Assembly: GCA_022013205.1 (NCBI GenBank)
Contig: JAKLQT010000130.1
Location: forward strand, 1 to 14,723
Direction: 5' to 3'
From: Candidatus Omnitrophota bacterium
GTDB taxonomy: Bacteria; Omnitrophota; Gorgyraeia; B26-G9
Length of the DNA stretch: 14,723 bases
Shown: piece by piece, positions 1 to 6,414 of the stretch
Layout: each line of letters starts with the position of its first letter
Numbering within the stretch: the stretch's first letter is position 1
Made by a program: the position numbers and the translations under genes
The notes under the pieces: generated by a model
Seen by the model: the letters and a program-made list of their open reading frames with translations, nothing else
The model's database searches: none
What the model was told of the DNA's origin: nothing

Positions 1-56
1 AAATAATGGCGGCAAATAGGGAAATTAAATAATGATATAATAAAATATAAAAAATA

Positions 57-84
57 TTGACAAAATTTGATATTATAATATTAT
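57..84 (+). promoter_or_regulatory. Probable sigma-70-type promoter of the kamA operon
   Basis: A perfect -35 hexamer TTGACA lies at 57-62 and a 5-of-6 -10 hexamer TATTAT at 79-84, with a 16-nt spacer. A perfect TATAAT at 74-79 is too close to the -35 to pair with it. Transcription would start near 91, giving a leader of about 60 nt before the ATG at 153. The surroundings are very AT-rich, so chance matches are possible, but this is the best promoter-like match ahead of the four-gene cluster. Confidence 0.55.
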
Positions 85-152
85 ACATACGAAGAAGCGG
101 TAAATAGGAAAAGATCTCTAAGACAGAAACCCTGAAAGGAGAGAATCTGTTT

Positions 153-1340
153 ATGGAAAAAGAAACATTAAAGGGAGAATCTCAGGAGAATGATCATCCT
201 CCTGACACGGATGTCGAAAACAACGCGTGTTTAAGTGAAAACAATGTAAATAGGGATTCGGCAGTAATCACTGCCGGATTAAAATCTCTTCCTAGAAAAT
301 CGATTGCGACAGTTGAGCAGCTTTCAAAGTTTATCAATTTTGATGATACAACACGAAAAGCATTAAACGAAATCGTAAAGAAATATCACTTGTTGATCTC
401 GCCGTATTACCTTTCCTTGATTAAAGACTTAAATGATGAAAATGATCCAATACGAAAACAATGTGTTCCGGCGATTGAGGAGCTGTTTGGTAATGCTACG
501 GAAAGGATCGACCCATTAGGTGAAAAAGAAACATCAGTTACAAATATACTGGTGCACCGGTATCCGGACAGGGTGCTTTTGATCGCAACCTCTAGATGTT
601 TCATGTATTGCCGTCACTGCACGCGAAAACGTTTATGGCAGAATAATAATGTGGAGCCGAGTTTAGCGGAAATACGTTCTTCATTGGACTATGTCAGGGG
701 AAATGAATCAATAAGGGAAATTATTGTTTCAGGCGGAGATCCCCTGACGCTTAATCAGGAAAGGCTGGACTGGATTTTAGAAGAGGCCAGCAGTATCGCG
801 CATATTCAAGCTATCCGTATCGGCACAAGAACGCCGGTGGTTTTTCCGGAAAAGATAACAAAGAGTTTGTGCCGAATTCTTGGTAAATATAATAAGCTAT
901 GGATGAATATACAGTTTAATCATCCCCGCGAAATAACACCCGAATCAACAGGGGCTTGCCGCATGCTTCAAAAATGCGGTATCCCTCTAAGTAATCAGAC
1001 GGTTTTGCTAAAAGGCATTAATGATTCCCCTCAGGTAATGAAAGAGCTATGCCAGAAATTACAGGCTATTAGAGTAAGGCCGTACTATATTTTTCAATGT
1101 GATGAAGTAGTTGGCGCTTCGCATTTTCGAACATCAATATTTAAAGGTATAGAAATAATAGAACATATGCGCGGACATACAAGCGGAATGTGTATTCCGA
1201 GATTTGTAGTTGACGGGCCAAACGGAAAAGGAAAAATACCCTTGGACCCGCAATATATGCTTTCTATAACGCCCAATAAAGTGATTTTAAGAAACTATAA
1301 TAATGAGGTTTTTGAATATTATAATCCGCAGAGTGATTAG
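153..1340 (+). CDS. KamA-family radical SAM 2,3-aminomutase (lysine 2,3-aminomutase-like)
   Basis: This 395-residue protein is a PLP- and [4Fe-4S]/SAM-dependent aminomutase, a family that moves an alpha-amino group to the beta carbon (L-lysine to beta-lysine in KamA). Seen: the radical SAM cluster motif CxxxCxxC (C149, C153, C156) within SRCFMYCRHCTRKR, SGGDPL at 193-198, RIGTRTPV at 222-229, and QCD (D317) and VVD (D354), which match the two aspartates that hold the substrate epsilon-amino group in clostridial KamA. K376 in NKVILRN matches the PLP-binding lysine. The protein ends about 19 residues later, so the C-terminal zinc-binding cysteines of classical KamA are missing, as in EpmB. Residues 1-45 are an acidic extension of no known role. 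The start is well supported by AAAGGAGAG at 135-143, 9 nt before the ATG. It is the first gene of an apparent operon with two ATP-grasp ligases and a GNAT enzyme. Lysine is the likely substrate, but another diamino acid is possible. No epmA or efp is nearby, which argues against EF-P modification. Confidence 0.9.
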   Translation: MEKETLKGESQENDHPPDTDVENNACLSENNVNRDSAVITAGLKSLPRKSIATVEQLSKFINFDDTTRKALNEIVKKYHLLISPYYLSLIKDLNDENDPIRKQCVPAIEELFGNATERIDPLGEKETSVTNILVHRYPDRVLLIATSRCFMYCRHCTRKRLWQNNNVEPSLAEIRSSLDYVRGNESIREIIVSGGDPLTLNQERLDWILEEASSIAHIQAIRIGTRTPVVFPEKITKSLCRILGKYNKLWMNIQFNHPREITPESTGACRMLQKCGIPLSNQTVLLKGINDSPQVMKELCQKLQAIRVRPYYIFQCDEVVGASHFRTSIFKGIEIIEHMRGHTSGMCIPRFVVDGPNGKGKIPLDPQYMLSITPNKVILRNYNNEVFEYYNPQSD

Positions 1341-1358
1341 GCTTAAGAGAGTTGTGTC

Positions 1359-2372
1359 ATGAAAGCAGCTGAAAATCATAAGCCTCGTGCCGGGATATGC
1401 TTTAATCTTAAAAGAAATACAGACAGCGATTCTGACGAAGAATATGATGAAATAGAAACCATAGAGTTTCTGAAGGTTCGGCTTGAGCGTTTTGGTTTTG
1501 AGGTTTTGCTTGCTGAGCAGGATGAGTATTTATTCGATAAACTTTATTCAGGCAATATTAATTTTGTCCTCAATATTGCCGAAGGCAAGGGGAAAAACCG
1601 CAGTAGGGAATCACAAGTACCGGGTATTCTGGAATGGCTGAATATCCCCTACTACGGCTCAGACCCCGCGTCTTTAGCAATAACTCTTGATAAATGGCTT
1701 ACCTATGTTATTCTGAAAAACGCCTCTATTCCTGTTCCGCAAATGCATATGGTCGAGGGGGTGGGGCAGCTGCAGGAGATGGCAATTCCTTTTGATGGGC
1801 GTAAATATATTGTTAAGCCGCGCTGGGAAGGGTCGTCTAAAGGCATATTTAATGATTCGGTTGTAAGCACAATAACTAAGTGCCGGGATAAAGTCAGCCA
1901 TGTTATCAGCGAGTACAATCAGCCGGCTTTGGTAGAGGAGTTTGTCGAGCAGGAGGAGATTACGGCCGGGATTTGCGGTAACGAGGCACTTGAGATCCTG
2001 GGCATGATGAAGATTTCACAACATGAGGCTCTGGAGGCATTTATTTATTCCATAGAAAATAAACGGGACTGGCGCTCGCGCATAAAATATGAACGCGCGG
2101 AAGGCGTTGTCGCGGAAAAAACATTAAAGAGCCTCAGGCAATACGCGATGGCAGCGTTTAAAGTCCTTGGGCTGCGTGATGCGGCACGTATTGATTTTAG
2201 AGTTGATAACGCGGGGATCCCGAAGATAATTGATGTTAACCCCCTTCCCGGGCTTTCTCCCAAATACAGTGATCTTATGCTCATGTCAAAACTGCATAAT
2301 AAGAAATTTGTTGATGTTATCGATAAAATTCTAACGATATCTTTAAAAAGGAATAGCATACATCCAAGGTGA
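1359..2372 (+). CDS. D-Ala-D-Ala ligase-like ATP-grasp ligase (first of two)
   Basis: This 337-residue ATP-grasp enzyme of the D-alanine-D-alanine ligase superfamily should activate a carboxylate as an acyl phosphate and join it to an amine. Seen: the N-terminal signature NIAEG (72-76), RESQVP (83-88) and IPYYGSDP (96-103), the lysine loop KPRWEGSS (153-160), VEEFVEQEEITAGI (192-205), and the magnesium-binding segment ARIDFR (D279) plus DVNPLPGLSP (D292, N294). True Ddl enzymes have glutamate where D292 stands. The gene starts 18 nt after the aminomutase stop with only a weak purine-rich stretch (AAGAGAG) ahead. Its stop overlaps the next start by 4 nt (GTGA), so the two ligases are probably made in step. 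A housekeeping Ddl role is unlikely given the neighbours (aminomutase, second ligase, acetyltransferase). Ligation of a beta-amino acid is inferred from context only. Confidence 0.82.
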   Translation: MKAAENHKPRAGICFNLKRNTDSDSDEEYDEIETIEFLKVRLERFGFEVLLAEQDEYLFDKLYSGNINFVLNIAEGKGKNRSRESQVPGILEWLNIPYYGSDPASLAITLDKWLTYVILKNASIPVPQMHMVEGVGQLQEMAIPFDGRKYIVKPRWEGSSKGIFNDSVVSTITKCRDKVSHVISEYNQPALVEEFVEQEEITAGICGNEALEILGMMKISQHEALEAFIYSIENKRDWRSRIKYERAEGVVAEKTLKSLRQYAMAAFKVLGLRDAARIDFRVDNAGIPKIIDVNPLPGLSPKYSDLMLMSKLHNKKFVDVIDKILTISLKRNSIHPR

Positions 2373-3349
2373 AAGCGCTTATAACTATTGCCAGAGAAAA
2401 TAACGCGAGAGAGGATAACGCGGATGCTTTGCGCTGCGCCGGTTCCATCGTGGAGGCCCTGGCAAAAAAAAGTATATCCGGAGAGTTATTGTTTGTCGAG
2501 CCGGGTGATTTTTTAAGAAAAGAAAAAGAGATAATAAAGCAGCTTAAAAAGAAAAACCCGGATTGTATTTTTAATCTGTTCGAAGGTTTTAGCAATGACG
2601 CGCGAAAAGAGATAGTGTTCGCGCGGATACTGGAAAACAGCGGAATTCCTTTTACCGGCAACAACAGTAAAACACTGCGCCGGTGCCTTAATAAAAATGA
2701 TTGTAAAAATCTTCTGGCTAAAGCGGGTATCCCGGTACCTGAGGGAATTTGCCTTAAACCAGGAGAAGAATTAAACGCGCAAAAGGTTGCATTGCCTGCG
2801 TTCATTAAACCCTGCTGTGAGGACGCGAGCGTAGGAATTGATAAAGACGCGCTGGTTTTTACAAAAGAGGATTTGAGCCGGGCCGTAAGCATTAAGCTTA
2901 AAAATTATCCGGCAGGATTAATCGTTGAGGAATTTCTTCCGGATAAAGAATTCAATGTCTCTTTTATCGGCAGGCCTCCATATGAAATGCTTGGAGTATC
3001 AAGCATGGATTTTTCAAGGGTTAACGCGAGCAAGCCGTTTATGAGCTATGAAGCAAAGTGGCTTAAGCAAAGCACGGATTTTAATAAACTTATTCCGGAT
3101 GTAATTGATAGAGATAAATACGGCGAATTGGAAAAAGAAATTGTTGATTTATGCCGTAAGGCAGCACAGGCTATTGGCTGCGAAAGCTATTTTAGAGTAG
3201 ACTTAAGACAAAAAGATGATAAAGTGTTTATTATCGATATTAATCCAAACCCGGATATAAATACGGACAGCGGATTCGCGCATCAGGCATATTCAGCCGG
3301 ATATTCCTATGAAGAGATTATCCATAAAATTGTTTGTTTAACTGTTTAA
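2369..3349 (+). CDS. Divergent D-Ala-D-Ala ligase-like ATP-grasp ligase (second of two)
   Basis: This 326-residue ATP-grasp protein is related to the preceding one but clearly diverged. Seen: IFNLFEG (67-73), GIPFTGNNS (92-100), the lysine-containing strand PAFIKP and loop EDASVGI (151-157), VEEFLPDKEFNVSFIG (186-201), FRVDLR (D278) and IIDINPNPDI (D290, N292). Metal-binding residues are therefore present. The DINPNPD stretch replaces the glycine-rich end of the usual Ddl motif (NxxPGxT/S), so the acceptor substrate probably differs from D-Ala. Translation starts with GTG inside the stop of the previous gene (2369-2372), which implies translational coupling, and an AAAAAGGAA stretch lies about 15 nt upstream. 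Two ligases in a row suggest a two-step assembly, such as a tripeptide-like product or two couplings to one core. The substrates cannot be read from the sequence. Confidence 0.8.
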   Translation: MKALITIARENNAREDNADALRCAGSIVEALAKKSISGELLFVEPGDFLRKEKEIIKQLKKKNPDCIFNLFEGFSNDARKEIVFARILENSGIPFTGNNSKTLRRCLNKNDCKNLLAKAGIPVPEGICLKPGEELNAQKVALPAFIKPCCEDASVGIDKDALVFTKEDLSRAVSIKLKNYPAGLIVEEFLPDKEFNVSFIGRPPYEMLGVSSMDFSRVNASKPFMSYEAKWLKQSTDFNKLIPDVIDRDKYGELEKEIVDLCRKAAQAIGCESYFRVDLRQKDDKVFIIDINPNPDINTDSGFAHQAYSAGYSYEEIIHKIVCLTV

Positions 3350-3385
3350 GCAGCGAGCAGAATACTACAGAGCTGGGAGCCTGTT

Positions 3386-3859
3386 ATGAAATATGAGATA
3401 AGTAAGTATCTGGATATTACTAGAAATACAGAGGCTTTTACAGAAGGCGAACTCGATACCCTGAAAGAAGTTTTGGAAGACTTGCGGCATAATAACAAGA
3501 CATCGTATAACTTGCTTGAAGAGGAAATCGACGATAAACTGGTTGGTTTTGCCTTGTTCGGCCGCACACCGTTAACCGAATTTACCTGGGATATTTACTG
3601 GCTGATTGTGGATAAATCGTTCCAGGGCAGGGGAATAGGCAAATCACTGCTGATAAGAACAGAAGAGTTTATCAGAGAAAAAATGCCAAGAGCCGCGATA
3701 AAACTTGAGACATCTACACGGAAAAAATATTCAGCAGCGCGTGGTTTGTATAAAAGAGTAAAATTCCAGGAAGCAGGTAAATTGCCGAATTTTTACTGCG
3801 AAGGCGACGATATGATAATTTTTTATAAAGAAATTTCTGCTCAGAATAAGAATATGTGA
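3386..3859 (+). CDS. GNAT-family N-acetyltransferase
   Basis: This 157-residue protein has the GNAT acetyl-CoA pyrophosphate-binding motif QGRGIG (Q80-G85), preceded by the strand WDIYWLIVDKSF and followed by a helix, and the typical C-terminal block ARGLYKRVKFQEAG. GNAT enzymes move an acetyl group from acetyl-CoA to an amine. It starts 36 nt after the second ligase, with GGGAG at 3375-3379 six nt before the ATG, and is probably the last gene of the kamA operon. In methanogens a lysine 2,3-aminomutase and an acetyltransferase (AblA/AblB) make the osmolyte N-epsilon-acetyl-beta-lysine. This protein is much shorter than AblB and comes with two ligases, so a different acetylated product, or self-protection by acetylation, is equally possible. 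No U-rich hairpin terminator is visible after the gene. Confidence 0.82.
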   Translation: MKYEISKYLDITRNTEAFTEGELDTLKEVLEDLRHNNKTSYNLLEEEIDDKLVGFALFGRTPLTEFTWDIYWLIVDKSFQGRGIGKSLLIRTEEFIREKMPRAAIKLETSTRKKYSAARGLYKRVKFQEAGKLPNFYCEGDDMIIFYKEISAQNKNM

Positions 3860-3888
3860 TTATGATAGGCTTAATAGCCAGGCACTGT

Positions 3889-4011
3889 TCATAAGTTGAT
3901 TCCCCTAATCCCTGCCCTCAACGTTTTATAAACCTCTACCGCGCAACCGATAACTTTTTCCGTTAACCCGGCTATTTCATTGATCTTCAGTAAAAAATGG
4001 GTAAACTCCAC
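3889..4011 (-). pseudogene. Remnant of a GxxExxY-type (PDDEXK_3-like) protein gene, N-terminal fragment
   Basis: The minus strand reads GTG to TGA through 40 residues. The core KINEIAGLTEKVIGCAVEVY (residues 9-28) followed by KTL strongly resembles the N-terminus of GxxExxY proteins, whose usual form is roughly (I)NEiTEKvIGcAiEVHktLGpGLLEsvYE. The resemblance stops after KTL, exactly where the GPGLLE..YE block should begin. The frame then reads RAGIRGINL and terminates, about 30 nt from the end of the acetyltransferase gene. The rest of a roughly 125-residue protein has no room and is absent. There is no convincing ribosome binding site. It is best read as a decayed or truncated gene. The identification rests on memory of the family, not on a search. 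Confidence 0.55.
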
Positions 4012-4068
4012 GTATTAATATGTTGACAATAACTGCCAAAACCTTGAAAATATGGATATAGTTTGAGC

Positions 4069-4112
4069 AGTGTGAATATCAAAGATATCCTATCTTTGCG
4101 CATTAGTGTGAA
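4069..4112 (+). promoter_or_regulatory. Palindrome and flanking direct repeat upstream of the response regulator gene
   Basis: A perfect 8-bp inverted repeat CAAAGATA-TCC-TATCTTTG spans 4080-4098, ending 48 nt before the response regulator ATG. It is flanked by two exact AGTGTGAA copies at 4069-4076 and 4105-4112, 36 nt apart. There is no U-tract, so a terminator is unlikely. A TTGACA at 4023-4028 lies just upstream but lacks a well-spaced -10. The arrangement fits an operator, perhaps for autoregulation by the encoded regulator. Function is inferred from position and symmetry only. Confidence 0.4.
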
Positions 4113-4146
4113 CAAACGCCTGTCTTAAAATTGCTGGAATACGATC

Positions 4147-4824
4147 ATGAGAATATTAGTAGTTGAAGATGAGAAAAAAATCGCCAAATTTATCGAGCGC
4201 GGGCTAAAAGCTCACCGCTATACTGTGGATATCGCCTATCACGGGGAAAACGGATTGCGGATGGCAGAGGCAAACCCCTATGATTTGATTATCCTAGATA
4301 TTATGCTTCCCGGAAAAGACGGGATTACGGTTTGTAAAGAGCTGAGGGAGAAAAAGATCGATAGCCCGATAATGATGCTTACAGCCAAAAGCTCTGTTAG
4401 TGATAAAGTGCTTGCTTTGCAAATAGGCGCGGATGACTATCTGGTAAAACCGTTTTCCTTTGAAGAATTTACCGCAAGGATTGCGGCTCTGCTGAGGCGG
4501 ACCAGAAGTGACAAGACCTCACTGTTAAAAGCAGGGGATATATTGCTTGACCAGATGACGCACAAGGTAACTAAGGCTGATCAGGAAATATTTCTTACCC
4601 CTAAGGAATACAGTCTGTTGGAATACTTCATGCTTAATGCCGATCAGGTGGTGACCAGGACGATGATATCTGAACATGTATGGAATGAGGATTTCGACAG
4701 CTTTTCCAATATCATCGACGTCTTCATTAATAACTTAAGGGCCAAGCTTGAGCCTGATCGAAAAAAAGAACTTATTAAAACCATTCGCGGCGTAGGCTAT
4801 GTTTTAAAAGGTAAATTCAAATGA
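4147..4824 (+). CDS. OmpR/PhoB-family DNA-binding response regulator
   Basis: This 225-residue two-component response regulator has a receiver domain at about 1-115 with the acidic pocket E7/D8, phospho-acceptor D51 (in LIILDIMLPGKDG), T79 and K101 (LVKPF), all intact. A winged-helix output domain at about 125-222 shows TPKEYSLLEYF, the recognition region around NIIDVFINNLRAKL and the closing IKTIRGVGYVL hairpin. Length is standard for the family. Phosphorylation by the adjacent kinase should promote dimerisation and binding to tandem direct repeats. The ATG at 4147 matches the expected family N-terminus (MRILVVEDE), although only a weak GGA lies upstream. Its stop overlaps the kinase start by ATGA (4821-4824). 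Overall it resembles CusR/CopR-like regulators, but the signal is unknown. Candidate targets are its own upstream region and the promoter at 6327-6367. Confidence 0.94.
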   Translation: MRILVVEDEKKIAKFIERGLKAHRYTVDIAYHGENGLRMAEANPYDLIILDIMLPGKDGITVCKELREKKIDSPIMMLTAKSSVSDKVLALQIGADDYLVKPFSFEEFTARIAALLRRTRSDKTSLLKAGDILLDQMTHKVTKADQEIFLTPKEYSLLEYFMLNADQVVTRTMISEHVWNEDFDSFSNIIDVFINNLRAKLEPDRKKELIKTIRGVGYVLKGKFK

Positions 4825-6302
4825 AAATCAATTCCATAACATTTAAACTCTGTGTACTTTATGTCGGTGCCATGGGGCTGATACTCGCGGCTTACCGCGG
4901 GGTGCTCTATTATAATCTGTACCAGACCCTGTACAGAGATTCTGATGCCCGGCTGAGCACAAAGGCAAAAGAAGTATACATCACACTGCAGCTTTTCACT
5001 ATACCGCTGAAAGAATCAAAAAGAGCGGTTATTCTTGGCGCGAAAAGAATGGTGGGTATTAATGTTACCTATCCTGATAAAAACCATTTAAATAAGCTGG
5101 AATCTGTATGGTTGAAAAGCAGAGAAGAGCTGAGTTTGCATAAAGACTATATCAACTTTTTAAACGAGGAAGGAAAGACAGTAGTCAGCTCGCCGAATAT
5201 CGATAAAGGATTAAGCCGCTTTCTGGAAACTTATACTGATACCCAAGGCAAAGACATGGCTTTTTATAGTATAGTTTATAAAGAAAGCCTGAATCTTAGA
5301 ATAGTTGTTATGCCTGTGGATTTTGGTTATCTTGGCAAATACACGATCCAGGTCGGTATTTCCACAGATCCGATCATCTATGTTCTTCGTGAACGTATAA
5401 ACAAAACCGCTATTAGTATCCCCTTGATCATGCTTGTAGCTGTAATTATCGGCTATCTATTGGTATGGCGTATCCTTAGGCCGGTGAAACAGGTTGCCAA
5501 GATCGCCAATGACATCTCCCATGAAAATCTAAGCGCAAGGGTTAATGTCCAGGGTATTGATGAAGAGATGAAATATCTTGCCTCCTCTTTCAATGATATG
5601 ATTGAGCGCCTGGAAGAATCGTTTTCATATGTTGAGGAATTTAGTTCATATGTCGCGCATGAACTGAGAACGCCGCTTACGATCATTAAAGGAGAGACAG
5701 AGGTGGCCTTGCAAACCGATCATACTTATGAAGAATGTAAAACGGTAATGCGGTCTAACCTGCAGGAAGTAGAGAGGATGCTTAAGACCATTGACTACCT
5801 GCTGCTCCTTGCAGATATAAATTATCGTAAGCAGGCTGTCAACTTTGAACGCCTGGACCTTGAGGAATTTTTAAAAGATATACATGAGAAAAGTAAGATA
5901 TTGGCAGCAGAAAAAGAGATCACAGTTAATCTTGAAATGTCGCAGGAGCAGATTACACTTATGGCTAACCGTAGCGAGCTGCGCAGGTTGTTCTTTAACC
6001 TTATTGATAATGCTATTAAGTTCACGCCTCGCAGCGGTAATGTTGATATCAGTGTAAAGTGCCAAAAAAATAAGGCGCAGATCAGTATCGCGGATACGGG
6101 TATTGGCATAAGGGGCGAGGATATACCTAAAATATTCAATAAATTCTTTCGTGCTTCAAGCGATGAAAAGAAAAATCAGCTCGGCAGCGGCCTGGGCCTT
6201 GGCATCGCGCAGTCCATTGCCAGGATTCATCAAGGGCGTGTTGAAGTAAGAAGTGCGATAGATAAGGGGTCTACTTTCACGGTAATATTGCCTATCCATT
6301 AA
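4821..6302 (+). CDS. Membrane sensor histidine kinase (HAMP-HisKA-HATPase)
   Basis: This 493-residue sensor kinase is the partner of the preceding response regulator. Order of parts: membrane segment 1 at about 7-25, a periplasmic sensor region of about 165 residues (30-193) with no domain I recognise, membrane segment 2 at about 196-216, HAMP at about 217-268, the HisKA dimerisation helix with phospho-acceptor H280 in YVAHELRTPL, then the HATPase domain with N box NLIDNAIKFTP (393-403), G1 box DTGIGI (425-430), F box FNKFF (439-443) and G2 box GSGLGLG (455-461). All catalytic boxes are intact. Translation starts inside the regulator stop (ATGA), indicating coupling. Domain order resembles CusS-like metal sensor kinases, but nothing in the sensor region identifies metals, so the stimulus is open. 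The next gene, 112 nt downstream, may be under control of this pair. Confidence 0.94.
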   Translation: MKINSITFKLCVLYVGAMGLILAAYRGVLYYNLYQTLYRDSDARLSTKAKEVYITLQLFTIPLKESKRAVILGAKRMVGINVTYPDKNHLNKLESVWLKSREELSLHKDYINFLNEEGKTVVSSPNIDKGLSRFLETYTDTQGKDMAFYSIVYKESLNLRIVVMPVDFGYLGKYTIQVGISTDPIIYVLRERINKTAISIPLIMLVAVIIGYLLVWRILRPVKQVAKIANDISHENLSARVNVQGIDEEMKYLASSFNDMIERLEESFSYVEEFSSYVAHELRTPLTIIKGETEVALQTDHTYEECKTVMRSNLQEVERMLKTIDYLLLLADINYRKQAVNFERLDLEEFLKDIHEKSKILAAEKEITVNLEMSQEQITLMANRSELRRLFFNLIDNAIKFTPRSGNVDISVKCQKNKAQISIADTGIGIRGEDIPKIFNKFFRASSDEKKNQLGSGLGLGIAQSIARIHQGRVEVRSAIDKGSTFTVILPIH

Positions 6303-6326
6303 CCCTCTAAACATTAAGAAAAATTA

Positions 6327-6367
6327 ATCTTATCTTCATCTTCGCCTAATGATCACTCCTGTATAAT
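6327..6367 (+). promoter_or_regulatory. Activator-dependent-type promoter with three ATCTT repeats
   Basis: A perfect -10 hexamer TATAAT lies at 6362-6367. The matching -35 position (6339-6344, TCTTCG) is poor, and three copies of ATCTT at 6327, 6332 and 6338 run into it. The first and third are 11 nt apart, one helical turn, which is the spacing of direct repeats bound by OmpR/PhoB-class activators that replace a weak -35. Transcription would start near 6374, about 40 nt before the exported-protein gene. The regulator encoded just upstream is the obvious candidate to bind here. This is inference from arrangement. Confidence 0.5.
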
Positions 6368-6414
6368 TAAGTAAATAAAATTATTGGAAGAGAGATTTTT
6401 TTCAGTGAGGGAGA

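Noticed and set aside
153..1340. Aminomutase as EpmB (EF-P lysine modification)
   Set aside because: The missing zinc tail fits EpmB, but no epmA or efp is nearby and the neighbours are ligases and an acetyltransferase. Kept only as an alternative.
2317..2892. 191-codon minus-strand frame opposite the two ATP-grasp genes
   Set aside because: It lies antisense to two well-supported genes with full family motifs. Its composition is that of a shadow frame.
3868..3879. GGCT-TAAT-AGCC hairpin after the acetyltransferase gene as a terminator
   Set aside because: Only 4 bp of stem and no U-tract, so it is too weak to call.
4023..4062. TTGACA at 4023-4028 with TATAGT at 4057-4062 as the regulator promoter
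   Set aside because: The spacer would be 28 nt, far outside the usable range, and no better -10 stands at 16-18 nt.
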